Positions 36,304 through 47,593 of a stretch of 64,000 bases of DNA are shown here, piece after piece. The position numbers and the translations under genes were made by a program. The notes beneath the pieces are model-generated. The model was given only the letters and a program-made list of their open reading frames with translations, made no database searches and was not told where the DNA came from. This stretch comes from Terfezia claveryi. Taxonomy: Eukaryota > Ascomycota > Pezizomycetes > Pezizales > Pezizaceae. Numbering within the stretch: the first letter of the stretch is position 1; each line of letters starts with the position of its first letter. The stretch is taken from contig WHUX01000072.1 of the NCBI GenBank assembly GCA_015179025.1, forward strand, positions 124,001 to 188,000, read 5' to 3'.

Positions 36304-37412
36304 TTACCTCCACCTCCGCTCCACCCCCTCCAAGCCCCACCTCCTCACCCCCGCATTAACCACCCCGCCCACCCCAAACGCCGGCACGATCCTCCCCATC
36401 CTCGCCACCGCACTCTTCACCCACTCCTTCCTGACCCTTGCCCACCTACTCAACCCTCCTTCCAGCCTCCCATCCCCTCGCCTCGGCCTATTATACAGAT
36501 CCAGCCCCAGCAAATGCAGCGGCGTCGAGAAAACCTGACACACCGCCGGCGCCACCATCTGCGTGACCGTTTGCGGCCTCCATCCATCCCAGCCAAGCTT
36601 CTCCCAGCCCGCGACCATCCCCGTCTTTGGGTTTATTGGGAGCACAGGGGCGATGAGCGGGGGGAGGTTGAAGGAGAAGAAGATTGTGAGGGTGTCGCGC
36701 GCGGAGAAGAGGAAGTACGTTGGGAGAGGGACGGGGCGGGGGTGAGGGTTGAAAAGAGCCGAGTGAAGGTGCGGTCTTTGTACAGGCAGAGTGTCATGTT
36801 TACGGCGGTTGTGGCGAGGAACTTTGGGGTGCCGGTGGTGACGGTTTTGATGTCTGTTGGGGTGGAGGGCCTCGGGTTTGTGTGGGCTGTTTGGAGAGAG
36901 GCGATTGTGTCGATTGAATTTGCGGTGAGGTAGGTGCTGGAGTAGAGCGTCTAAGTTCAAAGGCAAGACGGTTAAGTTTGAACTTCAATCAATCCCTCGG
37001 TGCGGTACGGTGTGTGATGATGATATGTAACATACAAAAATCAACCCAAAGGGCCTACTCCACAGAAACCTGTGTGGCCGCTTCACCATGTCCACCAGGC
37101 CCGCCTTGACGGACTCCACCAACGGCCTCTTGCCAGATGCATTCTCCATGATTCCCTGGTCGATAATCGTAATCACTGCCAAAATGTCAATGAAACCAGC
37201 CAACCATTACGATCAATTGGGTACTCGCGAAATGACGTACAAGGAGCGACAAGGGCTGCAGCGGTTCCTGCAGCAGCTGCATCCACCGCTAATCTCTCTG
37301 CGACACATGCTATCGACGAGTATGAACGGCTCTGTTTGGTTGTTTGCACTGGTGTTTGCCCATTTACAGAAGAAGCTGTAGATGGTGAAGGTATCGTTGA
37401 CGTTTTCTCCAT
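36304..37412 (-). CDS. Uncharacterised multi-spanning membrane protein, one apparent frameshift
   Basis: Exons are 37241-37412, 37036-37175 and 36304-36950. Spliced, it reads MEKTSTIPSP, AERLAVDAAAAGTAAALVAP, LITIIDQGIMENASGKRPL, VESVKAGLVDMVKRPHRFLW, SRPFGLIFTLYSSTYLTANS, and later VNMTLCLYKDRTFTRLF. The frame must then shift to continue PRPVPLPTYFLFSARD, FFSFNLPPLIAPVLP, VAPAVCQVFSTPLHLLGLDL. The C run at 36738-36742 (5 C on the coding strand) is one base short; with the given bases the exon sum is 959 nt, and the frame downstream ends early. No intron fits. I recall similar proteins in other ascomycetes, probably mitochondrial, with no known function. The break may be a sequencing error or a recent null allele. 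Confidence 0.75.
36738..36742 (-). other. Apparent 1-nt deletion in a C homopolymer (frameshift site)
   Basis: Upstream conserved coding sequence (from the ACG at 36950) and downstream conserved sequence (ending at the stop at 36304) are in different frames. The switch falls in this region, and there is no AG acceptor between the blocks to allow an intron. Confidence 0.7.
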
Positions 37413-38279
37413 TGTGGTTCCGACTCTAGAAACAGAAAGAAAAACAACAGAAAAAGAAAGGGTCCTCCAAACAAAGACACGCACGAAAGAAAGAATTAAA
37501 AGGCAGGAAAGAAAGAAACTAAAAGGCAGAAAAGAAAGAAGAAAGAAGAGAATCAACCCAACCAAACACAACACTCGGAGGAAGAATGCGGGGGCGGCAG
37601 TGGGGGGAGGTGGGGGGGGGGGGGAAATCAATGGGAGAGAGGTTGTTGTAGCAACCAGCAAGTTCGTTTGGTTTGTTTTTTGGTTTATTTTTTGTGTAAT
37701 TTATGGCACAGCAAATGCCTTGCCAGGGACCAGATAGCCCCTACCTACTGTACATACTGACCAGGGCCAGGGATTAGACAGGTCCTAAAGCCCTATGTTG
37801 AGTGCAAGGTTTCTTATATTCCCAGCTTTTTCGCCGGGGTTGGGGCTTACGGTCCAGCAATAAGTTTACCGGGGAAAGGGAACGTTACCCTGAATCGGCG
37901 GCCAAGGATGTGATGGTTAATCCAAAGCTGCCCAGGCCATGATACCCCGCTGGCTGGCACAACAATGGCCACTGAGGCGGTACACAGTGTGGCCGAGCCC
38001 TGCAATAGCAGCTGCCTGTATGGGAAGCTCCTCCCAGCAGGCATGTCTCACTCAATGCCCCTCCTTCTTCCCCCCACCCCTCTCCCACCTTCTCCGCTGT
38101 ATCTTTGGTCATCTTCAGCTTCACTTGCACAAGAGGCCCCGAGTAAAGCCAAACAACCTCCGTAAAGGACAAACCATACGGGCTGCTTTGACCTTGACGT
38201 CTGCTTCACTCCTCTATCAAACTTGCTCCATTTATCCTACTGATCCCCACACTCCATTTCCTGCCACTATTTCTACAAA
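37413..38279. other. Intergenic, divergent promoters
   Basis: 0.87 kb between a minus-strand gene start and a plus-strand gene start. It contains a G-rich patch (37598-37624), one ACTGTACAT word (about 37747) and one TTACCCTGAA (37885-37894). Open frames here overlap exon 1 of the minus-strand gene and are not convincing genes. Confidence 0.45.
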
Positions 38280-39980
38280 ATGGGTATCCACAACGAAGAA
38301 CACGAGGGCAGTCCTCCTACTCTTCAAGCTCTCCAACTTCCCCCCACACCATCAGCTACATCAGGGGATAATTCCCCAGCTGGTACATCATTCACCGGTA
38401 CACCTGTTACCCCAGTGGTGGAGCGGAAACTCCGTCCACGCGTTATGCCCCGCCTACCAGCGGTTTCTCCGAGCAAGAGGCCTCAACTAGATATGCTTGC
38501 TGAGGGAAATCCGTTGGGGGGGCAGCCTGTTCGAAAAAGGGCTAGTGAGGAATGGGAGAAGGGCAGCATCGAAAGAGCATTTACTCTTGTTCATGAGGTT
38601 GAGCAGCGTGGCATTGTTGCTCTGTCTCCCAGTTTTGCTGTTGCTGAGGCGGGGGATGGAGGTGGCGAGGGTTCGGAGTTGGGGCAGGAAGGAGCCAAAG
38701 AGGACGTGGAGCTTGGGACAAAGAGAAAGAGAAAGATTGAGGATATAGCTAAAGAGGGGAAGAAGATGAGGAGGCCGGCGTCAGAGAAGTCCAAAGGCAA
38801 AAATGAAGATGAAAATGCTGCTCAAAAGGCTACATCTGCTGGCACCCTGAGAAGTAGAAGGACTGAAACTAGCAGGTTACACCAGGGTAAAGTGATGCAT
38901 TCGATTCAGGATCTGACGGAGGAAATAGAGGATGTGATTCATGTTGAGCAAAAGATAACAAGTGCTCAACCAACGCTATCCATCGCAGTGCGGGGCAAGT
39001 CCTGTGGGCTGCGGCCATTAATGCAAAAGCATGTGGCTGAGATGGTGGATCACCCTGCTGAGGACGACAGTTGGAGTGTACAGTCTGATCGGGGGGTGGA
39101 CACTGAGAGGGAAGTTGAGGATACGGAGGATGAGTATGGAAAGCAGAAGGATAAAGTGCTAGAGACAATCACATCTGAAAGAAACCTTCAGGAGCGCAGC
39201 CGAGATGATGGATATATTTTATTGTGGAACGAATACACAGTGGATAACATTTCTGCAGACCAAGATCATGCAAGCAGTCCAAACCCATTATTATATACCA
39301 CTACCAGAAGGGACTCGGGAGTTTCACTTGGGAGGCACTGTGTGGACCCACAGCTACTCAACACAGTTCCACATCCGACACTGTTAATAAGGGGAGGGGA
39401 GGCCTCCACCGTGATGATTTCTCCCCCTGCATATCCATCTGAGCAGCTTCGATTCGGGTTGGGTGGCCAATATGAGGAGAGGGAGTTGTACAAAGCTCTA
39501 GGCGAGGAATTGGAGAGGTTCGGGCAAGACCCGGGAAGAGCTGCAGAGCAGGCAATGGAAGGAATCTGGAATAACGTTTTTCAAGATGTCAAGGGCCAGA
39601 AAGAAGGTCAACTGAAACTTGAGGATGTAAAAGCAGCGGAACCAGAAGCCCAGGTGGACCTTCAGCTTGGAGTTGTGGACCCAGAACTTTCAGAGGAATC
39701 GGAATATCCTGTTTTGCATTTTGCCGTACCGTCGCCCTTTGGAGGCGGGGCAAAAGATGAGCGGTATGGAGGAAGCGAGGCAGAGGATGGCTGGATCTCT
39801 TCCGCCTCGAATGAGACCGTGGAGATTCCAGAACCAGGGTCTGACAAAACAAAGAGGATGGCGTGGAGTAGTGAAGAGTGGCCGGGATGGGCCGAGGGGG
39901 ATAGTCCGGTGTGGGTTGAGCAGGATTGGGGAAAGTGGGCCGAGAGCGTTAGAGGCCCGTATGGGCAGGAAAGATTTTAA
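38280..39980 (+). CDS. Uncharacterised disordered protein
   Basis: Single-exon 566-aa open frame beginning in good context (acaaaATGGG). I do not recognise the family. It is acidic and low complexity overall, with a basic segment at about 140-165 (TKRKRKIEDIAKEGKKMRR) that looks like a bipartite nuclear localisation signal. An acidic stretch follows (DTEREVEDTEDEYGKQKDK), and a Trp-rich acidic C terminus has regularly spaced Trp residues (WSSEEWPGWAEGDSPVWVEQ, then DWGKW). The spaced Trp-Glu pattern could be a short binding region for a nuclear partner, but that is speculation. No membrane segment or enzyme motif is seen. Confidence 0.65.
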   Translation: MGIHNEEHEGSPPTLQALQLPPTPSATSGDNSPAGTSFTGTPVTPVVERKLRPRVMPRLPAVSPSKRPQLDMLAEGNPLGGQPVRKRASEEWEKGSIERAFTLVHEVEQRGIVALSPSFAVAEAGDGGGEGSELGQEGAKEDVELGTKRKRKIEDIAKEGKKMRRPASEKSKGKNEDENAAQKATSAGTLRSRRTETSRLHQGKVMHSIQDLTEEIEDVIHVEQKITSAQPTLSIAVRGKSCGLRPLMQKHVAEMVDHPAEDDSWSVQSDRGVDTEREVEDTEDEYGKQKDKVLETITSERNLQERSRDDGYILLWNEYTVDNISADQDHASSPNPLLYTTTRRDSGVSLGRHCVDPQLLNTVPHPTLLIRGGEASTVMISPPAYPSEQLRFGLGGQYEERELYKALGEELERFGQDPGRAAEQAMEGIWNNVFQDVKGQKEGQLKLEDVKAAEPEAQVDLQLGVVDPELSEESEYPVLHFAVPSPFGGGAKDERYGGSEAEDGWISSASNETVEIPEPGSDKTKRMAWSSEEWPGWAEGDSPVWVEQDWGKWAESVRGPYGQERF

Positions 39981-40430
39981 AAATTCTTGGAGTTGGGCTC
40001 AGGGTAACTCGCTGGGAGTTTTGGTTGCGCCGGTTTTAGTGATGAATATGTCGTGGTTTCTTTTGTTTTTCTTTTTCTTGTTGGGACTATACACTTTACT
40101 ATGACACTAACAAACCTCCAGGAGAGGGTTTTGTACACTAATGTTCACTTTTTGTCTATATTCTTGCCTGAAGAAAAAGGATAATATTGTAGTATAGAAC
40201 GCGCACCCTGCCAATGAAATGAAAGATAGATAGATGTACACACCAACAAGACCGAGCCATCAAAGCCAACGGGAAAAAAAAACAAAAAAATATAGCAAGT
40301 AACTAAAAAGGGAATATTAGAAGAATCTTGGAAAAATATTTTCTAGCGAGAAGGGGTTTTTCTATGCTTTTTTCTTTTTCTTTTTCTTTTTCTTTATCCT
40401 TTTTCTTCACTGTGGCGCGAAAGTTTGAAT
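39981..40430. other. Intergenic, convergent gene ends
   Basis: 450 bp between the 3' ends of the disordered-protein gene (+) and cystathionine beta-lyase (-). A/T-rich with a CTTTTT tract (about 40366-40400). No gene is seen. Confidence 0.5.
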
Positions 40431-42099
40431 TTAGGTTGACTCTTCATTACCGGGGCCAGAGAGCTTTCCCTCCGCTTCAGCCTGGAGTTTCTCCCGCTCG
40501 GCTTTGGACAGCGGGCAGATCCCGTCGACAGTTACCTTGACGGCGCCGGCTTTGACCAGCGCGGTGGTGAGGTCGTCGATCAAGTCGTCGACACTATATA
40601 CATCTCTCACCGTTAGCTCTCAGACTGGGGATGGGGAGGGTTTCAGGTAAAACGATAAATAAGATAATAATAAAGAGAGATAGTAAAAAAAAAGATAAGG
40701 GCTAAAACATACTCCTCAATCCCCACACACAACCTAATCAAATCCTCGGGCATCCCCCTCTCCTCCCTAACCTTCTTATCGATACTCGCGTGGCTCATTG
40801 CACAGGGCAAGCTAATCAGCGAATTGACACAACCAAAGCTGACGCTTATAGCCCAGAGACGTGTGTTTTCGACGATTTTCTCGCTGATGGATACGTCGCC
40901 CGTTTCGAACGAGAGGACTGCGCCTGCGCCGCGCGGGGAGAGGCGTGAGTGCAGGTCGTGTTGTGGGTGCGAGGGGAGACCAGGGTAGCGGACTCTGAAC
41001 CCACAGGTCTTCTCGAGGAAGACGGCGATGGCGTGCGAGGAGAGGAGTTGTTTGTCCAAGCGCACGCTGAGCGTTTTGATCCCGCGGAGGAGGAGGAATG
41101 AGTCGAAGGGGGAGAGAGCGCAGCCGGAGGCGTTAATGGTGAAGGCTAGGCGGGTGGCAAGGGGAGGGGAGTTTGTGTAGATGATTCCAGCCATGAGGTC
41201 GTGATGCCCAGAGAGGTATTTTGTGGCGGATTCATAGACGATGTCGGCGCCAAGGAGCAGTGGGTTGCATAGGTACGGTGAGAGCATGGTGTTGTCGACT
41301 ACGACGATGGAGGCGGGATTCGCGGTGTGGACTAGTGTGGAGATGAGTGGGATATCGCAGATTTTGATGAGCGGGTTGGTTGGAGACTCGAGGAGGACGA
41401 GTTTGAGCTGCTGGGAGTGGGCAGCGAGGATAGGCGGGAAGGAGGTGAGTGGGGTGGTGGTGTCGAGGTGGTGCACGGTGATGCCTGAGTGGGTCGAGAG
41501 GTATTTGAGCAGTCGGTTGGTTCCACCGTACAGGTCGTCTCCGGCGATGACGTGGTCCCCGGGGGAGAGAAGCCGGGTGATGACGTCCATGGAAGCCATG
41601 CCAGAGGAGACGACGAGGCATCGGTGGGAGGAGGTAATTTTGGAGAGGTGACGCTCGAGGTGGCTCCTTGTGGGGTTTCCAGACCGGGTGTAGTCGTAGG
41701 CGCCGTCGATGGGGCGGGAGGAGGTTTGTTTGAATGTTGCGGTCTGGAGGCGGTAGATGTTAGCGAATTGGGAGTAATTGGGGGGGTGGGGAGTGGGGAG
41801 GGGAGTGGAAAGTGGGAAGTGGGGATAAGTATGCGAGCTTCTAGAGGGATTCAGAGAAGCCAACCACAAGGCAATGCAAGACACACCTGGTAAATCGGCA
41901 CCGAGCTACTATGATACTGGTCCCCATTCTCCGTGTATACCAGCTCCGTAGCCATGGCATACCTCCTTCCATTGCGTGGGGAGCTCGGTGTCGGTGACGG
42001 TGGGAGGTCATGGCCCTCAAGGTCAATATGTCTGAATGCACGGGCGAGGACGCCTTCAGCAGGGCGTCCCGATCCCTCTGTATCTGCTGGCCCTTCCAT
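40431..42099 (-). CDS. Cystathionine beta-lyase (PLP-dependent)
   Basis: Cleaves cystathionine to homocysteine, pyruvate and ammonia in methionine biosynthesis. Exons are 41887-42099, 40713-41743 and 40431-40593 (468 aa). After an N-terminal extension, ATELVYTENGD and SSSVPIYQ join TATFKQTS across intron 1. Then come YDYTRSGNPTR, SSGMASMDVITRLL, GDDLYGGTNRLLKYL, LLESPTNPLIKICDI, VVVDNTMLSPYL, and ESATKYLSGHHDLMAG, whose Lys (about 246) carries PLP, and RYPGLPSHPQHDLHSRL. The C terminus reads RLCVGIEDVDDLIDDL, as in fungal MetG/Str3. Alternatives in the same superfamily are cystathionine gamma-lyase and gamma-synthase; the YQTATFKQ and ISLPCAMSHASI motifs favour beta-lyase. The first-exon start is chosen at the first in-frame ATG after a proline-rich leader. 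Confidence 0.9.
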
Positions 42100-42831
42100 G
42101 TCGATAGGATGCAGGAAAGAGGTATGGACAGTATTTGGGATGAGAGTGTCGGGTATATTCAGTGTAGTGTAGGGAGTGAGGGCATGCAATTGAGTTGACG
42201 GCGTTGAATGTGGGGTTGAACGTGGGGTTGAGGGCAAGACTTGTGGCTGAGTCAAGAAGCAGTCGGGCAGGAGGAGGAGGAGCACGCAAGATTGTCCGGA
42301 CCACACACAAAATCTGGCCTTGCTTTTTTTCTGTCGATCAGCCGAGAGTACATGCGGTTAATGTACTCTACTGTACATGTAACGGTAAAATATATGAAAC
42401 AAACATCTGGCGTTATATCAAGTATCTGTACCGGTGCAGTCACATACAGTTACTTGTTGCCTCCGCAGTTGAGAAAGCAAAGATATCCATATTGTCTAGG
42501 CTACAGCCAGGTAAAACCAAAAAGGCCACAAGAGAAACACTCGGGAAAAAGCAAACGTACAGGTACCAGATGGAAAAAAAAAAAAGAAAAAAAATTCTCA
42601 GTCAATCATGTCATGTACACACACTATGGCGTACTCAGATTGGTTGCACCCGACGCTCAACGCTTGGCGCAAACAACATTGCCTCCCAATTATTACCGCA
42701 ATTACGGGTACGCACAACAAAGTACGGAAAAGACACACCACTGCCTTCTCCACTCCAATCCATCGAGACGACCACCTACCGCAAGTATCTGTGGGACGTT
42801 AGCCTCTAGTTTATGTCCCCGAGAAACGACA
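42100..42831. other. Intergenic region
   Basis: 0.73 kb between cystathionine beta-lyase (start) and Glo3 (end), both on the minus strand. It contains one ACTGTACAT word (about 42370) and an A-rich run (42572-42595). Open frames on the + strand show no family resemblance. Confidence 0.45.
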
Positions 42832-44444
42832 CTACCCCTGAAGAACATACTGCTTGAGTGCATCCTGCAGCTTGGCCGCTCCCTGTCCTAGCGCCTGTGT
42901 GACAGAATCCAGATCCTCGCTGACGTACTTCCTAGCCAGCTGCCTTGCTTGCCCTTCTAGGGAGTCGTCCCCTGGTAGGTCATCGTTTTCGGGAATGCCA
43001 AAGTATTGGTTCGATGAGATGGCTGTAGCTCCCTCAAAGCCCTTGAGCCGGGTACGGGCTTCCGCTTGGGCTTGTGGGTCGAATTGATTGCGGCCAAAGA
43101 ACTCGTCTGATGAAATGGCCTTCTGGTTACCGAATTTCTCGCGGGCATATTGATCATCATCAGCTGTGAAATTGTGAGTAGAGTTAAGCATTAAGAGATC
43201 TGGGGAATTAAAAAAAATACATTCTTGTGCAGCAGCATTTCCACCACCAACAGAGCCAAAGCCCATCTTCTTTGGTGCCGTGGAGGCAGCAGGAGCAGCC
43301 ACCTGGCCGAACCCAAGCTTCTTCATTGACAGACCAAGTCGCTCCACATCGCTAGTCTTTCGAACATGGGCCGGCGTGTTGGATGCCACAGGTGCGGTGG
43401 ATGCTTTCTCCTCCTCTTTCGCCTTCTCCGCCTCTGGGTCATATCCAAGCTTCTCGACCCTTTCAGCCTCCTCCTTAGCCTTCTTCTCCGCAGCTTCAAA
43501 GTCAAAGTCATCCTCGACGGCCGCAGCCTTTTTGGCTCCAAGCTTAGTAGCCTTCTTTGCTCCCAAAATGCTAGTTTTCTTCGCGGCAGTACCAGGAGTT
43601 GAGCTTCGAATAGCCGAAGATGTAGTTGTGCGGGAAACTGGCGGTGTTGCTGCTGGTGTGGGAGTTTGGTTAAGTGGTGACTTGGGCCTGCTGATGCTGG
43701 AGCCTGAGGTGAGTGCTGGTGAACTGGTCCGTCCGACTACAGGTGGAGTGGCGGTGCGAGTTGGTGGGGGTGTCGGTCGTTTGATTGCGGGTTTGTCCCA
43801 TGAAGAGAAAAAGTCCTCTTCCTCCTCAACCACAGAGGTGGCTTCTTCGACGCCATCGACGACGACCTCTTCAGGGTACCTGCCAGAGTGGGTTAGGCGA
43901 GGTGTGCTCCGACGGAGGAGGGTAATCTTACAGTTTCGCGTCCTCGGCAGCCCTTCGCTTGAGTTCTTCCTTATACTTCACCGCAGCGGCAGACTGATAT
44001 TTCGTCTTTGGATCTTTCGAAGCCAAGGCCGCCGATCCTCCATGACTTTGGAAATACTTTGTAGCCGAGTCGTTGCCCCCAACCTTCATCGTACGGAGCT
44101 GATCCCATGACCATTCTATTGGCACCCCAATCGTCAGCCTGATTTTGTACATTTTCACTACATTCTCTCATTGCTATCCGGGGAACGTACGATCCAAGAC
44201 AGTCGACCTCACAAATGAAATGTGTACACCCAGATTACGATGATGCGAGCTGCAATCGAGGCAGAGATATATTCCAAAAGGCACCGAGGCCCATGTCGGG
44301 CTTTTGGAGTTGCAGTCGAAACATACCTGTGCTCGAGAAGTTAGACAAGCTGTTTGATCTACTACTTCAGGGGCGGACCTTATTCGCAGGCTTGGTCTTG
44401 AGCTTCTCGAATATCTTCTGCGACTGTGTTTTAGACGCACTCAT
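42832..44444 (-). CDS. GLO3: Glo3-type ArfGAP (ARFGAP2/3)
   Basis: GTPase-activating protein for Arf1 on COPI coats, acting in Golgi-to-ER retrieval. Exons are 44379-44444, 44191-44326, 43932-44115, 43221-43879 and 42832-43163 (458 aa). The ArfGAP zinc finger is complete: CFDC followed by LCLDC (Cys 24, 27, 44, 47, CX2CX16CX2C) and the catalytic [13 protein letters not shown] (Arg about 52). Then [32 protein letters not shown], a Lys/Ala-rich middle, a coatomer-binding-like basic region, and the Glo3 repeat-like motifs [17 protein letters not shown] and [15 protein letters not shown]. These ISS-x-(Q/E)-(F/Y)-F-G repeats separate Glo3 from Gcs1. It diverges from Tim21 across 270 bp. Confidence 0.95.
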
Positions 44445-44714
44445 GTCTATGTAAAGGCAATGTGGACTCGAAATCAGGGAACTTCGATTTTCTGAAGGGG
44501 TATGCGGGCGGAGGTTAGAGTTGCGGATCACTATTAACTTGCCCGCTGGCCTCTTTTCGCCCCCTCTATCCTCTCGTTTCACGCAGCGCCAAGGCTCCTG
44601 TAAATCTTGGCAATTCCCGTGATCGATGCCTTGTTTGGTGGTTATACATGTAAACCTATCTTTGCTTGTATCTAACTACTAATCGAAACAACTGCAGATC
44701 GTTTCATACTCGAA

Positions 44715-45680
44715 ATGTCTATTCGAAATTCATCTCAGCACCTACGCCGGCTCGTGCTTTCTACTATTCGCTGGAAAGCTCAAAAAAACTTCAAACCAGA
44801 TGCTGTATTCGTCCGCAAGTACTCGCAGAAGCCGCCCATGCAGCAAATCGATCTCACCCCACGCCGCTCCACCTCCCAAAAGAAATGGAACCAGCTCACG
44901 GCCCCACAGAAAATCGTTCGTACCGCTACGACCGGTGGGAACCTCCTCACCATATTAGCAGGGATAGCATTAACCGTGCGTTGCTACCTCCCCCGGGCCA
45001 AACCGAAAGCTTAAGCTATGCAGAAACTGATGATGGCCAACTTTGCCTATTCCCAATAGGGCGTGGTTGTCACAATGTTTTATCGCGAAGTATTAGCACC
45101 AGACTCCAAAACCAACTGGTTCAATAGAGCCGTGGCTAGGGTTAAAGCAGACGAGCGGTGTCTACGGCTGCTTGGGAAAAAGAGCAGTATAAAGGCATAT
45201 GGAGAGCCCACTAGGGATCGGTGGACGAGGACTAGGCCAATTGCGTGAGTGGGGAAATCTTTGTAAGCTACATGGAGGAGAGGCAGCTAACGAGAATGAT
45301 AGGTCAACGGTCAAGGTCGATAGGCATGGGGTTGAGCACTTTTTGATGCACTTCAATGTATATCCCCTCTGTCAACAAGAATGAGCTCTATTAGCGGGCT
45401 AACTGTATGGGGGCAGGTTGAGGGTGACGTTGATAGAGGAATCGTGCAATTGCATTTGGTGAAAAGGCCTGGGCAGGATGAATTTGATTATAAATACCTC
45501 TATCTGGATGTGAAAGGTATGGGCGATATCCCGACTTGTCAACGGCCGTCGTAGCCAATAGCCGGCTAATCAGGAAGTGGGCCATTAGGGCAGCATCGAG
45601 TCTACCTTGAAAACTCGGACGACAAGCCCAGCACGCCTAGACGCGAGAAAAGAGGTCTTTTTGGTGTCCGCTGGGTATAG
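44715..45680 (+). CDS. TIM21: Mitochondrial import inner membrane translocase subunit Tim21
   Basis: Links the TOM complex to TIM23 and respiratory complexes. Exons are 44715-44975, 45060-45244, 45303-45357, 45417-45516 and 45574-45680 (235 aa, all in phase). It has an Arg-rich mitochondrial presequence (MSIRNSSQHLRRLVLSTIRW). A membrane helix spans about 73-95 (NLLTILAGIALTGVVVTMFY), followed by the intermembrane-space domain: REVLAPDSKTNWFNRAV, IKAYGEPTRDRWTRTRP, RHGVEHFLMHFNVEGD, GIVQLHLVKRPGQDEFDYKY, LYLDVKGSGP, QHRVYLENSDD. It ends GLFGVRWV. Length and order are typical. Without the last intron the protein would stop early at a run ending ICQRPS-like sequence, so the fifth exon matters. 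Confidence 0.92.
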
Positions 45681-46303
45681 GACCCCCGCCCATAATTTTC
45701 CACCGTCTTTTTGGGGGGGCTACCAAATCATCCACGCCTTCTAGCTGCAATTCAAACCTCCGAAGAATCCCCCTGGCGCAATTGGGTATCATAAGCGATG
45801 CAAGCCATCCCAGCAGCTGTCAGCAATGTTGCTGAAACACACCTCGCTTTCTCGCTTGTGCCTCGTCATATTTGGCCAATCAGCTACATGTCCTCGCTTC
45901 CCCCTGTCTAGTCTGTGCCACCGCCAATGCAATCTTACCAAGAGTGGTAATTGGAACGAAACGAGGGAAGCGAGCAACTTTCAATTGATGTGATTTTGCG
46001 AAATAAAAGTGAATTTATGGCTGATTAAGCGGTTGTATACACAGCTGGGCCCTGTCGATAATCCGGCGTGCTATATCATGACCTGAGCTCGCCGCGGTCC
46101 GGGTCTCCCATTTTGAGATCGCACCGTTTTATATTTATAGTTATTCCATTTTCTCCTGTAAAGCACTTTTTTTAGATTCCATCAGAACATTACGCATAAT
46201 CCCTTCTCTCCTTCTTACATTTTGGAACATTTTACATCTGCGGATTCTATTTCATCTTGTCATTGTCTCCACTACCATTGCTTCATCCTCTACTTTTTAC
46301 AAA
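45681..46303. other. Intergenic region
   Basis: 0.62 kb between Tim21 and the F-box gene, both on +. It is the promoter and 5' leader of the F-box gene. No element is recognised. Confidence 0.45.
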
Positions 46304-47593
46304 ATGATTCTCTTCAAGAGACACCACCATGGTCCAGAACCTCCAGCTCACTACCGCCCTACCCGTCGCCGCCGACTGAACGATGCTTCGGAAATGACTG
46401 TGACATTACCCCAGCCTTCCGCAACAACAAGCTCATCAGTCATGGGGACTCGCCCAATATCCAAGTGCGCCTTTTTCCCAACTACCATTCCATCAGCCTG
46501 CCCCACTCTGACAAGCTTTTGCACTTTACCGAACGTCACTTTCCCAACAAGCTTTGTGCGGAAACGACAACCTTGCCCTCCTCAACCCCCCCGAACTACA
46601 GCTGGAATATCTTCTTTACCTACGGAACTCCTCCTGAAAGTCCTATTCCACCTTCCGCTTATTGACATCATCCAGGTGGCCCAGACAAGTCGAAAGGTAA
46701 AGTTCATTCCCAAGTGATTGATACAGGCTCGCATCCCAAAATCATTAAATATCTCTATATTGGAACATATCCATTCCTCCCATTGGCTAACAGGCCCTTC
46801 GCAGTTCTATACTCTTTCCCAAGATTATTCTCTTCAAAAACACCTTGACCTCTCAGGACTCTGCATCCGCTATCCTCCGACTTCAATAGCTACCCTCCTC
46901 GCCACCGCACACTCACTCACAATAATTCCTCCCTCTACAACCACCACTCGCACAATCACCACCACATACCTTCCACCATTAGCCACATACGAGCCTACCC
47001 TCCTTCACAGCTTCTACCACATTGCATCATCCCCTAACCTCACGTCCATAACCCTTCGTGCTCTACCCCGTAAATACATTGCCCATCTCCACTTTCTCTT
47101 CTCGCACCTTCAGACGCAGAAACTGCAGCATGTAGATTTGGCGAGGACCTATGTTCCAAACCATCTTCTCTCGCTCATCACCTACCGCTACGGAGGGACA
47201 CTCGTGTCATTGGATCTGGAGTTTGCGGTGATTACAGATCTAGCATTGGAGTTGTTGGGGAGTCCGGAGAAGTTGCCGAGGTTGAGAGAGTTGGGGCTAG
47301 CAGGGTGTTTGGGGCTGTCGGAGGGGGGCCTGAGGAACCTTTTATGTGGTATGGGAGGTGGGGCCATGGGGGTGGGAGTGGAAGTGTTGGATCTGAGGTG
47401 GGGGATGGATGTAGGGGTGGATTGGGTTGAAGGATGGCTTCAAAGGAGGCAAGCATCGTGTGCGGGGGGAAGGATCGTATCCGGGAGTGTGGATGTCCGT
47501 GGGTGTGAGAGAGTCACGGGCAATGGGGTAGAGGCGTTGAGGAGACAGTGGCCAGGGGTGCAGATAAAGTTTACCCCCAGGAAGAGGCGGTAG
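46304..47593 (+). CDS. F-box protein with leucine-rich C-terminal region
   Basis: Likely substrate receptor of an SCF ubiquitin ligase. Exons are 46304-46696 and 46805-47593 (393 aa). The F-box lies at about residues 96-128 (ISSLPTELLLKVLFHLPLID, IIQVAQTSRKF). After the intron come FYTLSQDYSLQKHLDLSGL and Leu-rich repeats: LTSITLRALP, LQHVDLARTYV, LVSLDLEFAVITDLALELLG, LRELGLAGCLGLSEGG, VEVLDLRWGMD, then VDVRGCERVTGNGVEALRRQ. I chose the acceptor at 46804 (TTCGCAG, with GGCTAAC branch sequence just upstream) because the alternative acceptor at 46726 would give a 30-nt intron. The first 90 residues are disordered. The substrate is unknown. Confidence 0.82.

Noticed and set aside
43280..44110. 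276-codon plus-strand open frame.
   Set aside because: Antisense to Glo3, which is supported by zinc-finger and repeat motifs.
46697..46726. 30-nt intron in the F-box gene.
   Set aside because: Too short for a fungal intron. A 108-nt alternative with a branch-like CTAAC and TTCGCAG acceptor keeps frame and gives a better F-box to repeat junction.
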